From Ryuthela nishihirai (Eukaryota > Arthropoda > Arachnida > Araneae > Heptathelidae): a stretch of DNA of 64,000 nucleotides. The DNA lies in contig JAWZYU010000011.1 in assembly GCA_038380435.1 (NCBI GenBank), positions 79,791,501 to 79,855,500 on the forward strand, given 5' to 3'. Both the position numbers and the translations under genes were made by a program. Under the pieces are notes generated by a model. It did no database searches. It saw nothing but the letters and a program-made list of their open reading frames with translations, and was not told the DNA's origin. Of the stretch, positions 44,992 through 56,262 are shown in pieces. The stretch's first letter is position 1; each line of letters begins with the position of its first letter.

Positions 44992-45193
44992 AAATAAAAT
45001 AAATAAATACCCCCTCAAGCAGCTGCTTGCCACAGAGGTCTGACAGGAGCCTGTCAGTTTATATGCCATAGTAGAAGGTCTGAGAGGATGGCCCTCAGCA
45101 GAAAAACGACACAAACAGCCATGCCTTACCCGGGGCTCGAAACCAGGTCCCTTAGATCAGTAGCCAAGCGCGCTAACCACTCGGCCATGGGAC
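44992..45193 (-). mobile_element. SINE-B, full length
   Basis: Minus-strand copy: tail aaataaataccccctcaagc on the left, head (complement gtcccatggccgagtggtta) on the right. B box gctcgaaac on plus is slightly changed. Confidence 0.92.
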
Positions 45194-45235
45194 TGCGCTA
45201 AACTAACATACTAGTTTGTTTTTTTTTACAAGCAA

Positions 45236-45400
45236 TGTATGATTAGATATTCGAAATTATGGTGGTGGAAAGTGAACATCCTGAAGTTTCCATAGGAAAC
45301 AATTCACCTCTTAGACCCAGGGTGGGTGGGAAATTGCAATTGTTTTGTTCTCAGCAAAATTTCTTTATAGAGATGAAACTTTTTTTTCTGCATTGGACAG
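45236..45400. repeat. old dispersed repeat, related to 45640-45900
   Basis: Shares gaaatt-x-tggtggtggaa-x-tgaa and ccc-ttag-cc landmarks with 45715-45820 at moderate similarity. Both lie next to SINE-B copies, so this may be duplication of a local segment. Confidence 0.4.
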
Positions 45401-45402
45401 GT

Positions 45403-45602
45403 AAATAAAAAAATAAAATAAATACTCCCTCAAGCAGCTGCTTGCCACAGAGGTCTGACAGGAGCCTGTCAGTTTATAAGCCAAAGTAGAAGGTCTGAGA
45501 GGATGGCAGGACCTCAGCAGAAAAACGACACATACATCCATGCCTTACCCGGGGCTCGAACCCAGGTCCCTTAATCAGTAGTCAAGCGCGCTAACCACTC
45601 AG
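45403..45602 (-). mobile_element. SINE-B, head slightly truncated
   Basis: Minus-strand copy ending at ctaaccactc on plus, so the first few bases of the tRNA-like head are missing. aggta on both sides may be the target duplication. Confidence 0.9.
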
Positions 45603-45604
45603 GT

Positions 45605-46345
45605 ATTGATGAAATATTATGATTTTCACTTTCTTGGTCTTCCAGACGCTATAAATGCGCCTCTGTCGAAAATATTGAAAATTCCAAAATTTCAAATGAA
45701 TATTGCAAACGAAGTATTTATGTTAGAACTTTGAAATTTTGATGGTGGAATGTGAAGGTCATGTTCTACCATTGGCAATTATGAGTTGACCCCTTAGCCC
45801 AAGAAGGTGGAAAAAGCATTTTTTTTTTTGTTTTAAGAGAACATTGTTTCCTTACACAGATAAATTAAAAAATGATTTGGTGTTGCATAGTTATTGATGA
45901 AATATCACGATTTACGAATTCACGATTTTATTGATGAAATATCAGTCAGTCATGCACACCTGACTATACATTAGATATTACTCTGAGTTAGTGATTTGAA
46001 TTATTACTGTGAATATAATACTCTATGCATTAGCGACAAAAGAAATTTGATGCCAGAAAGATGTAAAAAAACATGACTTCCTTTCTCCCGATTAACCTGT
46101 TCAGTGTCACGAGCTCAGCATGTGAGTGGAGAAATTTTGTGATCTTGAATGCCAAGCACTCAGCATCGCGTTTTTCTCGATTTATTTTCTCGTGCTATTT
46201 TGTATTATGAAATTTTGCTATATGAAATATTATGATTTTCACTTTCCTAGTCTCATTAATAACGCAATTTCAGCTGTCTTTCTGATTTTTTTTCAAATTG
46301 ATATATTTCATAGTTATTTTAAAAATCGATTATTTGTAAAAGGTA
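45605..46345. other. AT-rich intergenic
   Basis: Contains repeated tattgatgaaatat motifs (45604, 45892, 45932) and is related in part to 45236-45400. No gene seen. Confidence 0.4.
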
Positions 46346-46347
46346 CC

Positions 46348-46554
46348 GTCCCCATGGCCGAGTGGTTAGCGCGCTTGGCTACTGATCTAAGGGACCTGGG
46401 TTCGAGCTCCGGGTAAGGCATGGCTGTTTGTGTCATTTTTCTGCTGAGGTCCTGCCATCCTCTCAGACCTTTTACTGTGGCATATAAACTGACAGGCTCC
46501 TGTCAGACCTCTGTGGCAAGCAGCTGCTTGAGGGGGTATTTATTTTTTATTTTT
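46348..46554 (+). mobile_element. SINE-B, full length, plus strand
   Basis: Head gtccccatggccgagtggtt, B box gggttcgagctcc, body with the hairpin ctgacaggctcctgtcag and palindrome aagcagctgctt, tail gagggggtatttatt. Confidence 0.94.
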
Positions 46555-46697
46555 AACGAATTTCTGTACCAAGAGAACGAAGGCAATCAAAGGAGCAAGG
46601 ATATATACGACGTGACCCATGACTGAGCTTTCTCCCTCACTCCGCTCCCCGTAGCTTCAAGGCATGGGGTTCTGAAGGTAATCCAATTTGCAGTCAG

Positions 46698-46801
46698 CTG
46701 CCATCCTCTCAGATCTCCTACTGTGGCATATAAACTGACAGGCTCCTGTCAGACCTCTGTGGCAAGCAGCTGCTTGAGGGAGTATTTATTTATTTTTTTT
46801 T
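46698..46801 (+). mobile_element. SINE-B, 3' half
   Basis: Begins at ctgccatcctctcagatctc and runs to the tail. It lies 144 bp after the full-length copy in the same orientation and lacks the tRNA-like head. Confidence 0.9.
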
Positions 46802-47890
46802 TGTCTGACGTGGGAGGGGGTGGAGTCTCCATCCATTTGAAGTCTTACACACACTTTGAACACGTGATATGTAGCTCCTGTGACCTTTGATCTTCAATTC
46901 CTGTCCCTTTGTATTTATATCATACGCACCTGTTCTGGATCAACACATCGGAAAAGAACATATCTTTAAGAATTGAGAAAAATTGAAAAATTTCGCATTA
47001 AAAAATTTTAGTTTTGAAAAGATTGCAATTTTAAATCCAAACGCAGAAAGCACTCAATGAAAACCTATGCAGACAGCATGGTTTGTTTTTCAAGTGTTTG
47101 TGCGCCATCTGGTGGATTTCGTTTGCATAAGAGTGTCTCGAGAAAACTCGAATTGGGCAGGCCTGTACTCTATCATTGTTGGCCAAGGTTTTACCTAGTT
47201 TTTACCTCATGTTCGAGATCTCTGGAATTTTCTGTCCAAAATATTAGAACTGGAAACTATTGAAGAGCGAACTACATAGTTTGGTATTAGTACTATTTGT
47301 TTTTAAATAATTTCCTTAAACTCTTAATTTTATGGTATGTCAGGCAGTCCTAAAGAGCTGAAAAATAAATCCCATCCATTATTTTTGTTTAAATTGCGAA
47401 AAATTATTGAAAAGTATAAGAAAGAGCAAATATATCAATAAAACAACTTTTAATTGATAAAAGTTTCACCATTATTAAAGAATTATTTAAATATTTGATA
47501 AATTTAAATAATTACTAATTAAAAATTATTTCGGTACTTTTCGGTTATCTCCAGTCACATTTTCTTGGCGACTTTTTTTGTAAAAAATGGCAGTTTTTGA
47601 TGGAGTCAGGAAGGTTATTTGAGCTATAAGTTTTTTTTTTCCTTGTTGTTTCCAATGAGTTTATTTAGTTTTGGGGACTTTTTTTCGGTTATCTCCAGTC
47701 ACATTTTCATGGCGACGAAAAATAAATACCAAAGTAAACCAAGAACATTATCAACAATGCATCGCCGACCGGCATTGTAAAAAAAGCCCCCAAAACTAAA
47801 TAAACTTATTGGTTATTTATGACACATACCAAAAAGCATGAAAATCGGGAAGAGTGCACTGCCGACCAAATTATAAAAAAGCCCCCAAAA
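46802..47890. other. intergenic with short inverted and tandem repeats
   Basis: ttttcggttatctccagtca occurs at 47537 and 47682 (35-bp near-identical copies). ccaatgagtttatttagttt (47652) faces its near-perfect inverse at 47787-47811, with a third piece (cccccaaaactaaatg) at 47883. No gene is recognised. Confidence 0.6.
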
Positions 47891-47996
47891 CTAAATGTCT
47901 GCTACATGAAATGATTATGGCCGTACTCACCTGACAGAACATAAGATCAACACTGGTGATTCTCCTCCAGTCCATCTACCAACAAGAAGGCTTCCA

Positions 47997-50740
47997 TTGG
48001 CAAAACGGGAGGAGACAGAAAAACTTGTAAGGGACATGGAAGCTCAACGCATTATAGAACCATCACAGAGTCCCTGGACATCACCAGTGGTTCTTGTCAA
48101 AAAAAAGGATAGATCTACCCGATTTTGTGTGGATTACCACAGATTGAATGATATAACAAAGAAAGTCTGCTACGCAGGATTGATGATACACTGGACACTC
48201 TATCTGGGTCAGAATAGTTCTCGACATTAGACTTGAAGAGCGGCTATGGGCAAGTTAGTATACATCCTGAAGACCATGAGAAAACAGCTTTCACTACAGG
48301 AAATGGACTTTGGCAGTTTAAAGTGATGCCATTTGGACTTTGCAATGCACCTGCAACGTTTGAATGACTAATGGAGTCGGTGCTCAAAGGTTTGTCTTGG
48401 AAGGTCTGCCTGGTTTACTTGGACGGCATCATCGATCTTGGAAAGACTTTTGAAAAACATTTGAGTAATCTTCGTCACGTGTTTGAAAAACTTAGGGCAG
48501 CCAAGCTAAAATTGGGACCAACTAAGTGCAAACTATTCCAGCAAGAAGTTCATTACCTTGGTCATGTGATCACTACATCAGAGATTAAGACTGATCCTAG
48601 TAAGATAGAAGCTATAAGAGACTGGCCTCCACCACAAGATGTTCATCAACTTCGTAGTTTTATTGGACTTTGCATCTACTATAAAAAATTTGTCAAGGGT
48701 TTCTCTAACATCGCAAGGCCATTACATCGTCTGACAGAAGAGGGCCAGCGGTTCATGTGGACCATTGAATGTGATGTAGCCTTCCAATAGCTAAAGCAAG
48801 CTCTTTCCCCAGCACCAGTGTTAGCGTACCCACAAACTATAAAACAATTCATAATAGATACTGACGCAAGTAACACAGGAGTTGGTGCTGTACTTTCACA
48901 ACAACAAGACGAACAAGTAAAGGTTATTGAATACTTTAGCAAAACTCTATCCAAACCAGAACGAAATTATTGTGTTCACGAAAAGAACTGTTAGCAATAG
49001 GAAAAGCAATAGAACATTTTCATCATTATCTCTGTGGCCAGAAATTCCTTATATGCACTGATCATGCTGCACTTAGATGGTTACTAAAATTTAAAAACCC
49101 TGAAGGACAAATCGCTAGGTGGATACAACGGTTACAAGAATAATTTTTTCCATCGAGCGAAGTGGTAAAATACATAGGAATGCAAATGCTCTTTCCAGAC
49201 GCCCATGTATTGACAACTGTAAGCATTGCTATAATGCAGAACTAAAATATGGTACTAAAGAGATAATGCCCATGAGACAAATAACATCGATACAAACAGT
49301 GATACTCCTAAAATCTGGAGTCCAATACAAATTAGAAAGGCCCAACTAGACGATGAAGATATAAGACCAATATTAGATCTGATTGAAAAATCTGATGCAA
49401 GACCTAATTGGGAGCAAATCTCAAGGTATAGTCCAACTACCAAAAGTTACTGGGCACAGTGGGACTCCTTAGAAGTGAAAGGCGGTGTATTATAGAGAAG
49501 ATGGGAGAATCCCACTGGATGGCTGATCCGTTGGCAGATAATCCTTCCTCGCTCCCGAGTGGAATCAGTGATGAAAGATGTACATGATAGTGCAACTGGA
49601 GGACACTACGGTGTTAATAGGACATTAGCTAAATCCAGGGAATGATTTCATTGGCTGAAAAGGAGGGCAGACGTTGAAAGATGGTGTAGGCAATGTGTGG
49701 TCTGTGCAGCAAAGAAAGGCCATAAGACTAGGAGTCAGGGTAAGCTGCAGAGGTATAACGTTGGTGCCCCTTTTGAGAGAATAGCCATTGATGTAATGGG
49801 TCCGTTTCTTAGGATTGATGATGGAAATCGCTCTTTATTAGTGGTAATGGATTATTTCATGAAGTGGCCTGAGGTCTATCCCATCCAAGACCAGGAAGCA
49901 ACAACAGTGGCAGAGATGATAGTAAATAACTTGATTAGTAGGAATGGAGTACCTTTGCAACTCCACTCTGACCAAGGACGGAATTTTGAATCCAATGTGT
50001 TTAAAGGCATCTGCCAATTATTAGGCATTCAGAAAACCATCCCTACACCCTCAGTCGGATGGAATTGTTGAGAGATTTAATAGGACAATTGCACAACATC
50101 TAGCATTGTTTGTCGACGACCATCAACGTGACTGGGATTGCCATATACCTCTCCTTTTGTTGGCATACAGAACAGAAGTGCACGAGACAACTGGACAGAC
50201 ACCTTCCATGATGCTCTTCGGAAGAGAGTTACATCTTCCCTGTGACCTATATGGTTGGCCCGAAGCAATGCCTGTATCCACTCCACAATGCGTACAAGAA
50301 TTACAACATTGATAGAAGAAATCCTTCACTCCGTCAGACATAACATCAACTTAACAAGCAAGAGAACCAAAACGAGATACAGTAAAACAAATGGAACTGT
50401 TATCATTCAAGGAGATCTTGTCTGGCTGTACAATCCACATAGAAAGAAGAGGCTTTCTCCAAAGCTTCAGGAACCTTGGGAAGGTCCATATACGATAATT
50501 AACAGGATAAACGACGTAGTGTATCGCATTCGTCGACGTCCAACTACAAAGTGCAAGTGGTTCATGTGGATCGTTTGGTCCCATTTCATCGAAGAACTGA
50601 AGAAGCTTCGAATCCAGAATTGTTCGGGACGAACAAGACCTAAGGAGGGGGCAGTGTTACAACAGATGAACGTGCTACAGTGCATTGATGATAAACGTGT
50701 CATGAACACTCGCATATGGTTCTGCATGAGAATTATGTAA
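47997..50740 (+). pseudogene. gypsy pol remnant (RT, RNase H, integrase)
   Basis: Order RT-RNase H-integrase, as in Ty3/gypsy. RT pieces: 47997-48230 (SPVVLVKKKDRSTRFCVDYH) and 48371-48790 (WKVCLVYLDGIIDL). The usual YLDD box reads YLDG, so a catalytic Asp is lost. RNase H: IDTDASNTGVGAVLSQQQ at about 48850 and a later broken part with HHYLCGQKFLICTDHAALRW. Integrase: a zinc-binding-like start, then 49697-50071 with D in IDVMGP and LHSDQGRNFESNVF; a frameshift follows near 50065. The end is at 50106-50312 (LAYRTEVHETTGQTPSMMLF) and 50255-50740 in another frame. It is non-functional. Confidence 0.92.
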
Positions 50741-51111
50741 CCAACGAATTGGAATACAGAACCGATCTGAAAAATAGAAAGGATAGAATTGTTGTTGGAG
50801 TTGTCGATATACGAAAGGAGACATAATTAGATTCAGTATGTACGGGATGGGTGTAAAAAGAGAAGAAGCATTTTATATGGTGAGTGCGCGGAAGGTTGAT
50901 TAGTTTATTGGTGTGGATTGTGTTGGTAGAATTGAGATAATGATTCTTCTGAAAGTTCTTTGTATTATTATAGAGTTTCGTGCAGGTTGACTTAGTTTGT
51001 TTATAAATAGTTTTATCCATGCTTTTGTAATAAATTCCATTGTATTGTAATTTTCATTGGCATATTTTTACTTTAACTCACGCTCAGTGCTCATTGATTT
51101 TAATTTTAACA
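50655..51111 (+). repeat. 3' LTR of the gypsy element
   Basis: 457 bp starting TGTTACAACAG and ending near TTTTAACA (TG...CA). TATAAATAG (51002) and AATAAA (51029) mark the likely core promoter and poly(A) signal. The outer sequences match the solo LTR at 18190-19504. Confidence 0.88.
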
Positions 51112-51119
51112 ATACCATT

Positions 51120-52600
51120 TTCAGCCACAGACAAAAGAAATGGTTACATGTTGATGAAATATATAAGAAATTTGTTCAGAAGGCCTGTCTTAATATCCAT
51201 TTTCTAGCATGAAAGAAAAGATGCCACACAACTGTGAGATATCGAACATGAAATATGTACAGCCGCTCAAAACAAAATCAGAACACTATGGTTGATTACA
51301 GAATTCAGAAAAAATATCTGGCAACGATTTTTTTAGAAATCAGTCATCTAACAACCTTCGTGTCACGTGACGCGAAGGTTGCCAAATCACTGATTTCTAA
51401 ATAAATCGTTGTCAGATATTTTTTCTGAATTTTGTAATCAACCATAGTGTTCGGATACTTTTTTGATGACTTACAAAATCTCAGTTAAGTTCAGGCAATT
51501 CAGTGTCATGAATGAAACTGAAGCCACTTATCTCCAGAATATCCAACTATGTATTTGCAGAAATATTTGTTGAAAGTTAGCTTTTGATGAGCATAAAAGG
51601 AAAGCTATTCCAGATTTGAAGTATGTAACAAAGGTTTGAAGCAAAGTACTTGATTGAAATTATGTGGCACAAAGATCAGATGAATTTGTTATGAAATATG
51701 TAAAATAATTTACACGGAGACTTCTTGTGATTCTTTTTCTGACATACATGAAAGAACAGCCACATAGATGTGAAATATGACAGGAGAGGTTTGCACAGCA
51801 AACTCCGGAAACATTTTCATTTGTATGTAAAAGTAAAGCCACATATTTTTGAAATATAAAACAAGAAATTGTGGCAGAAAACTCATTTTAATATCCTATT
51901 AGCTAAGAAACAGAATGAGCCAGATGTCTGTGAATTATGTATAAGGAATTTACCAAAAAAGTTCTTTAGAACTGTTATATGAGCCCACACGTCTATGAAT
52001 TGTGTAACAAGTTTGCAGAAGAAACTCAACCTACTAATTTTAGTGTAGGTGGAAGAAATGTCATGCATTCCAAAAGATGTAGAAAACAATTTACCTACAA
52101 TGCCTTTTAAGTTCAATTATATAATACACTTATAATAGAGGCCATATATATATATACAAAGCATGTTGTGATAGTTTAAAACTGACTGAAAATACTATCT
52201 AACATGAAAAAGTGTCCTGAAATGTGTGAATTATTCAGGACAAAAATGAGTAGCAAAACTATATCTTTCATGACATTTTCTATCGCAGAGAAAAATTAGC
52301 CACATGTCAGTGAAATACGAGAGAAGAAATTCAAAGCTCGTCTCAAAATTCATTATCTGAGGGGCAAAAAAGAAAACAGAAGCCATTTGGTTGTGAAATA
52401 TCTATCAAGGAAATTTCCTAAAAACATGTCCTTGAAAATCATTTTCAAAACACACGAACTACATTCATATGAAATATATAACCAATTAGAGTGAAAATTT
52501 ACCTTCAAGAGACATTTTCTGCTGCACGGAATTTCGAAGCTGCATGTATGTGAAACGTATTAAAAAGTTTTCCAACAGTGCGTAGGTTGATTATCCAACG
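51120..52600 (+). pseudogene. C2H2 zinc-finger gene remnant, copy B (strongly decayed)
   Basis: Finger-like repeats are still visible in several frames (catgaaagaacagccacata, gtgaaatatgacaggagagg, ttttctgacatacatg) with the spacing and base pattern of copy A (acacacaggagaaaagccat and so on). No open frame longer than about 80 codons remains. A MITE interrupts it at 51260-51471. It is followed collinearly by copy B of the 3' flank. It is a pseudogene older than, or decaying faster than, copy A. Confidence 0.7.
51260..51471. mobile_element. palindromic MITE, full length, diverged
   Basis: Left end cagccgctcaaaacaaaatc, apex gtgtcacgtgacgcg, right end ttcggatacttttttgatga. Absent from the equivalent place in copy A, so it arrived after the duplication or was lost there. 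Confidence 0.85.
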
Positions 52601-52614
52601 TGAAAGACAAAATG

Positions 52615-54410
52615 CAGAAGCCTCGTATACGATCAAAGACCTCAGAATCCTAATTACTACCATAATTGCAGAAAAAATGTAGCTTTATTTGTTTGCAATT
52701 GGTGAACATAAATTTCCATTCAAACTTTGCCTCATGGGACATTTTTTGCCAAAAAGATAAAAGATAGGTGTCTGTGAAATATGTAACACGGAATTGGCAC
52801 AAAAGCTCACCTTAAAAATCATTACTAAAAGAGAAAAAAAAAGAAGCCATATGAGTGTAAAATATTTGGAAAACAAAATTTGCCGTAAATTATCCATCCC
52901 ATTAAGATATATTTTCTGACAAAAATAGAAAGCGTTACAGTTTCAAAATACATGGAATTTTTTTTTCAAAATGAAACCTGTGCTTCAATGATGTGAAAAT
53001 TTCTAAGTTTCTTTCAAATGATGTCATTTAGCAAATTTAAATAACTAATTGACTGAAGTCATTAATAATTTTTCTGTTTATTTCTAAGTCGCAGCTGCAC
53101 CAAATAAATGTGTTCCAAAACGTTTGTCAGTTTATAATCTCTATCAATATTTTGAATAGTATTGGCACACTTGCATAATATGTAAATAGAGAACAACATT
53201 CAAAGCTCTGCAACTTCAGAATAAGCTTTCTCCAGAAAACATGTCAGTATAGAGTAGTTGAAAATATGATTTAATTAATTTTAAAGAAAAAGAAATGGAA
53301 TGACATCTCGATTTTTAATATTTGTTCAAGAAGGAAACAATAATAGTGGAGCACTGACGGCAAACTTTACGATTTGAATGTCCTCCATAATTTGAAGAGA
53401 ATCAGTTTTCATCCATCTTTTGGAAAATTTAATAAATCATTTTTATTATTTTAGAAACTAATATTTATTTAACTATTTTTTGTGATCATTTATATTATTT
53501 TAGGATCACATTATTTAGTTAACTGTTTTTGTGTGTTAAGTTTTCTGGTAAATTTTCATGAATAGCAATTGTGGTGCATAGTGTTTAAGCTTTCATAAAT
53601 GTTTGAATTGGCAGCTGATCATTACATGTTACCTCACATAAATGGAAAGCTAAATTCTATGATTTGTGAGTTATTTAACAAGGTTTTTTAAACATAAAAC
53701 TGTAAAGAAAAATAAAGTATTCAATTAAATTTATCCAAGTCTAAATTTTCATCAATATTTGTTTATTATTAAAATTGCAATTGAGAAAGAATATCCACAA
53801 ATGTCCACGCTTTGTCTAAATGTCTTCAGACTTGCACCAAAAGCAAATATCATATCCTCGTATATTTATGTTCGTGAGTAAAAAGATCGGTGGCCGAGTG
53901 GTTAGCGCGCTTGGCTGCCAATCTAAGGGACCTGGGTTCGAGCCCCGGGTAAGGCATGGATGTATGTGTCGTTTTTCTGCTGAGGTCCTGCCATCCTCTC
54001 AGACCTTCTACTGTGGCATATAAACTGACAGGCTCCTGTCAGACCTCTGTGGCAAGCAGCTGCTTGAGGGGGTATTTATTATTTATTTTATTAATGTTAG
54101 CCGATAAAAAATATGCTGTGATATAAAAAGAAACCTCTAGTTTGTAAAAATATGCAGTACAAAATATTAGTTATTTGTCTCAGTTAATTTTGATTTTTTT
54201 AAAGTGTTATCTGCAATTAAGGGGAGACATCCTTTTTATTTCCCAGTAACTATCTTCTATTTGTTGCTATGCAAATTTCGTGATCTCCTTTTTTGAACTG
54301 TTCGCATATTTAGCCTCCTCATGTCAGCCACCAACGATGTTGTCATCTTGACACCTATTCATTAATATCATATCAAATTCGACACTTCATCCACTGACTG
54401 AGTTCAGATC
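52615..54410 (+). repeat. segmental duplication, copy B
   Basis: Collinear with 36890-39100 (e.g. agctttatttgtttgcaatt at 52681 and 36987). It lacks the SINE-A of copy A and has its own SINE-B at 53886-54088. No gene recognised. Confidence 0.88.
53886..54088 (+). mobile_element. SINE-B, full length
   Basis: Head ggtggccgagtggttagcgc, B box gggttcgagcccc, hairpin and palindrome in the body, tail gggggtatttattattt. It is absent from the equivalent position in copy A (about 38600). Confidence 0.94.
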
Positions 54411-54545
54411 AATTTTCTTATCTGATATCTTCTTTAAAAATAATCATTTAGAGGACGAGAGCTTTTAAATACGGAAGAATGTCGAAGGAAATGGGGGGAG
54501 ATTTTTCAGAGCATTTTCAGCGAGTTCAGAATATTCTGCTTTAAA

Positions 54546-54701
54546 TAATAAATAAATATTCCCTGAAGCAGCTGCTTGCCACAGTAACTGGTCTGTGATG
54601 AGGCGGAACTTCAGCAGAAAAACGCATCCATGTCTTACCGGGCCTACGAACCCAGGTTACTTATATTAGTAGTCAAGCGTGCTAACCATTCGGCCATGGC
54701 C
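54546..54701 (-). mobile_element. SINE-B, diverged
   Basis: Minus-strand copy with an internal deletion around the hairpin. Head complement ggccatggccgaatggttag. Confidence 0.85.
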
Positions 54702-54704
54702 ACT

Positions 54705-56262
54705 TTCATTCAAAAGGATGCAAGCAGACACGTATTCGGAGGAACCCACTTCTGAATACCAGCTGCTTTGCTTTCTGCAAATATGATTTTTTAATTAATG
54801 ATTCGCCATAAAATTGCTTTGTTTTTAAAACAGATAACTTAAACGATATTAAATGTGATTAAGCGTATTCTAAATAACCACGACCAGTTTTTAAAATAAT
54901 AGCAGTTGTGTTCTGTGAAAGATTATCACCACCCTGCCCCATGGACAAACTTCAACGGATACTGCATTTAATAAATTTTTATCATGTGGCAAAGTATGCC
55001 TTTTTTTAATAGCTCTCCCAATTAATTATAGGTGTGTAGACTTTTGAATAATTCTGTTTTTGTTTCGAAACAACATAATTCATTAATATGCATATTTTTA
55101 GATCATTTGATAATTTTATATCCTATCAAATGATTTATAATTAAATATTAATTAAGCATAATATTGAATACGGTTAACCAGGCTCATTCGAGAATAATAG
55201 CGCAGGCAAGTACCCAAGGTGAGTGCTTATGGTGCCACAACACCTTCCTTAACTTTAAGAAAAGTTCAAAATTGAAAAATGATAAAACTATCCACGGCTT
55301 TGAGGAAAAGTTTGAGAGATTTGAAAAATCGCAGTGTTAACTGAAATTGTATGAAAAGTTACTAAAACAGTTACATGAAAAGGGATAACAGATTTAACGC
55401 AGCTGGTTTAAATTAAAAACTTAATCACTATCCAAGCTGTTTTATTATTGTTTCAGTAGATCAAAATACCATTTTGATCGACAAATACAGGTTGGTTGTT
55501 TGGGGTTTAATGGCGCATCGGCGACAAAAACGTAAATACAGGATAGTAGGAATGTTAGTCACTTGTAGAAATATATGAAGTCCTTTCCTATTGCACGGAC
55601 CACACAATGGTATTTAGATCACCGTAACTTGACATGTTTCGACTATTAACCCTTTCGCTACCATACCGGCCGTTCCGGCCGAATCCCTTTCGCTACCATA
55701 CCGGCCCGTCGGCCGGGGAGAAGGTAGGTTGAACGGGTGAACTCTCCCTCCCCTCTTTGTGCCTCTCCCGCTCAGAGGGTTCAAACGACCATCAATTAAC
55801 GTCTAATTGCCTAACTGCCTGCATCCCTCCAGGCAACAGGGGGACTCTAATAGTCGACTGCAGAATGTGGGTTGTTTATTGCTTTATTGAAACTTACATT
55901 TCGGCAAAGAGCAAAGGAAACATGGAATAATTTTTTCGGATTTGAAGGGAAGAGAAAAACGTCTTAGGACCGAATAATATATTCATGCATTGATAGGTTC
56001 TCAACAGAAAGTAGAAACAGTTGAAATTGTTAAAGGTTTGATCAAGAGGGAATCAAATTCACAACTCTACAATTTCTTAAAAGAGTTTTTTATGGAAAAA
56101 TGTGATTATTGACAATCACTTTTGAAGATCTGACTGCGGTCTGCCTAAATACCTACTTTTGATATTTTTAATATTCAGTGAGTTATAGAATCTGGAATAT
56201 TTAACATTAACTTACCTCGTTAACCAAAAATCATTCAAAATTCATGTATTGTTCAATCGCTA
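54705..56262. other. AT-rich intergenic with one GC-rich tandem motif
   Basis: No gene recognised. At about 55652-55712, ccctttcgctaccataccgg occurs twice in tandem with ccggccgttccggccg between the copies. Confidence 0.5.

Larger units (their letters stand above)
47891..51111 (+). mobile_element. Ty3/gypsy-type LTR retrotransposon, 5'-truncated
   Basis: Sequence from inside the reverse transcriptase through RNase H and integrase to a 3' LTR (50655-51111). A purine-rich tract (aaggagggggcag) directly precedes the LTR, as expected for plus-strand priming. The gag, protease, primer-binding site and 5' LTR are absent. The pol region is broken by stops and frameshifts. No envelope-like frame follows integrase. 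Confidence 0.92.

Noticed and set aside
47997..50740. Idea that the gypsy element is an infectious-type (env-bearing) retrovirus
   Set aside because: No frame between the integrase end and the LTR resembles an envelope gene, and pol is broken.
18190..51111. Idea that the LTRs at 18.2 kb and 50.7 kb bound one element
   Set aside because: They are 32 kb apart with unrelated repeats between, differ in length and sequence, and the pol remnant starts only at 47.9 kb.
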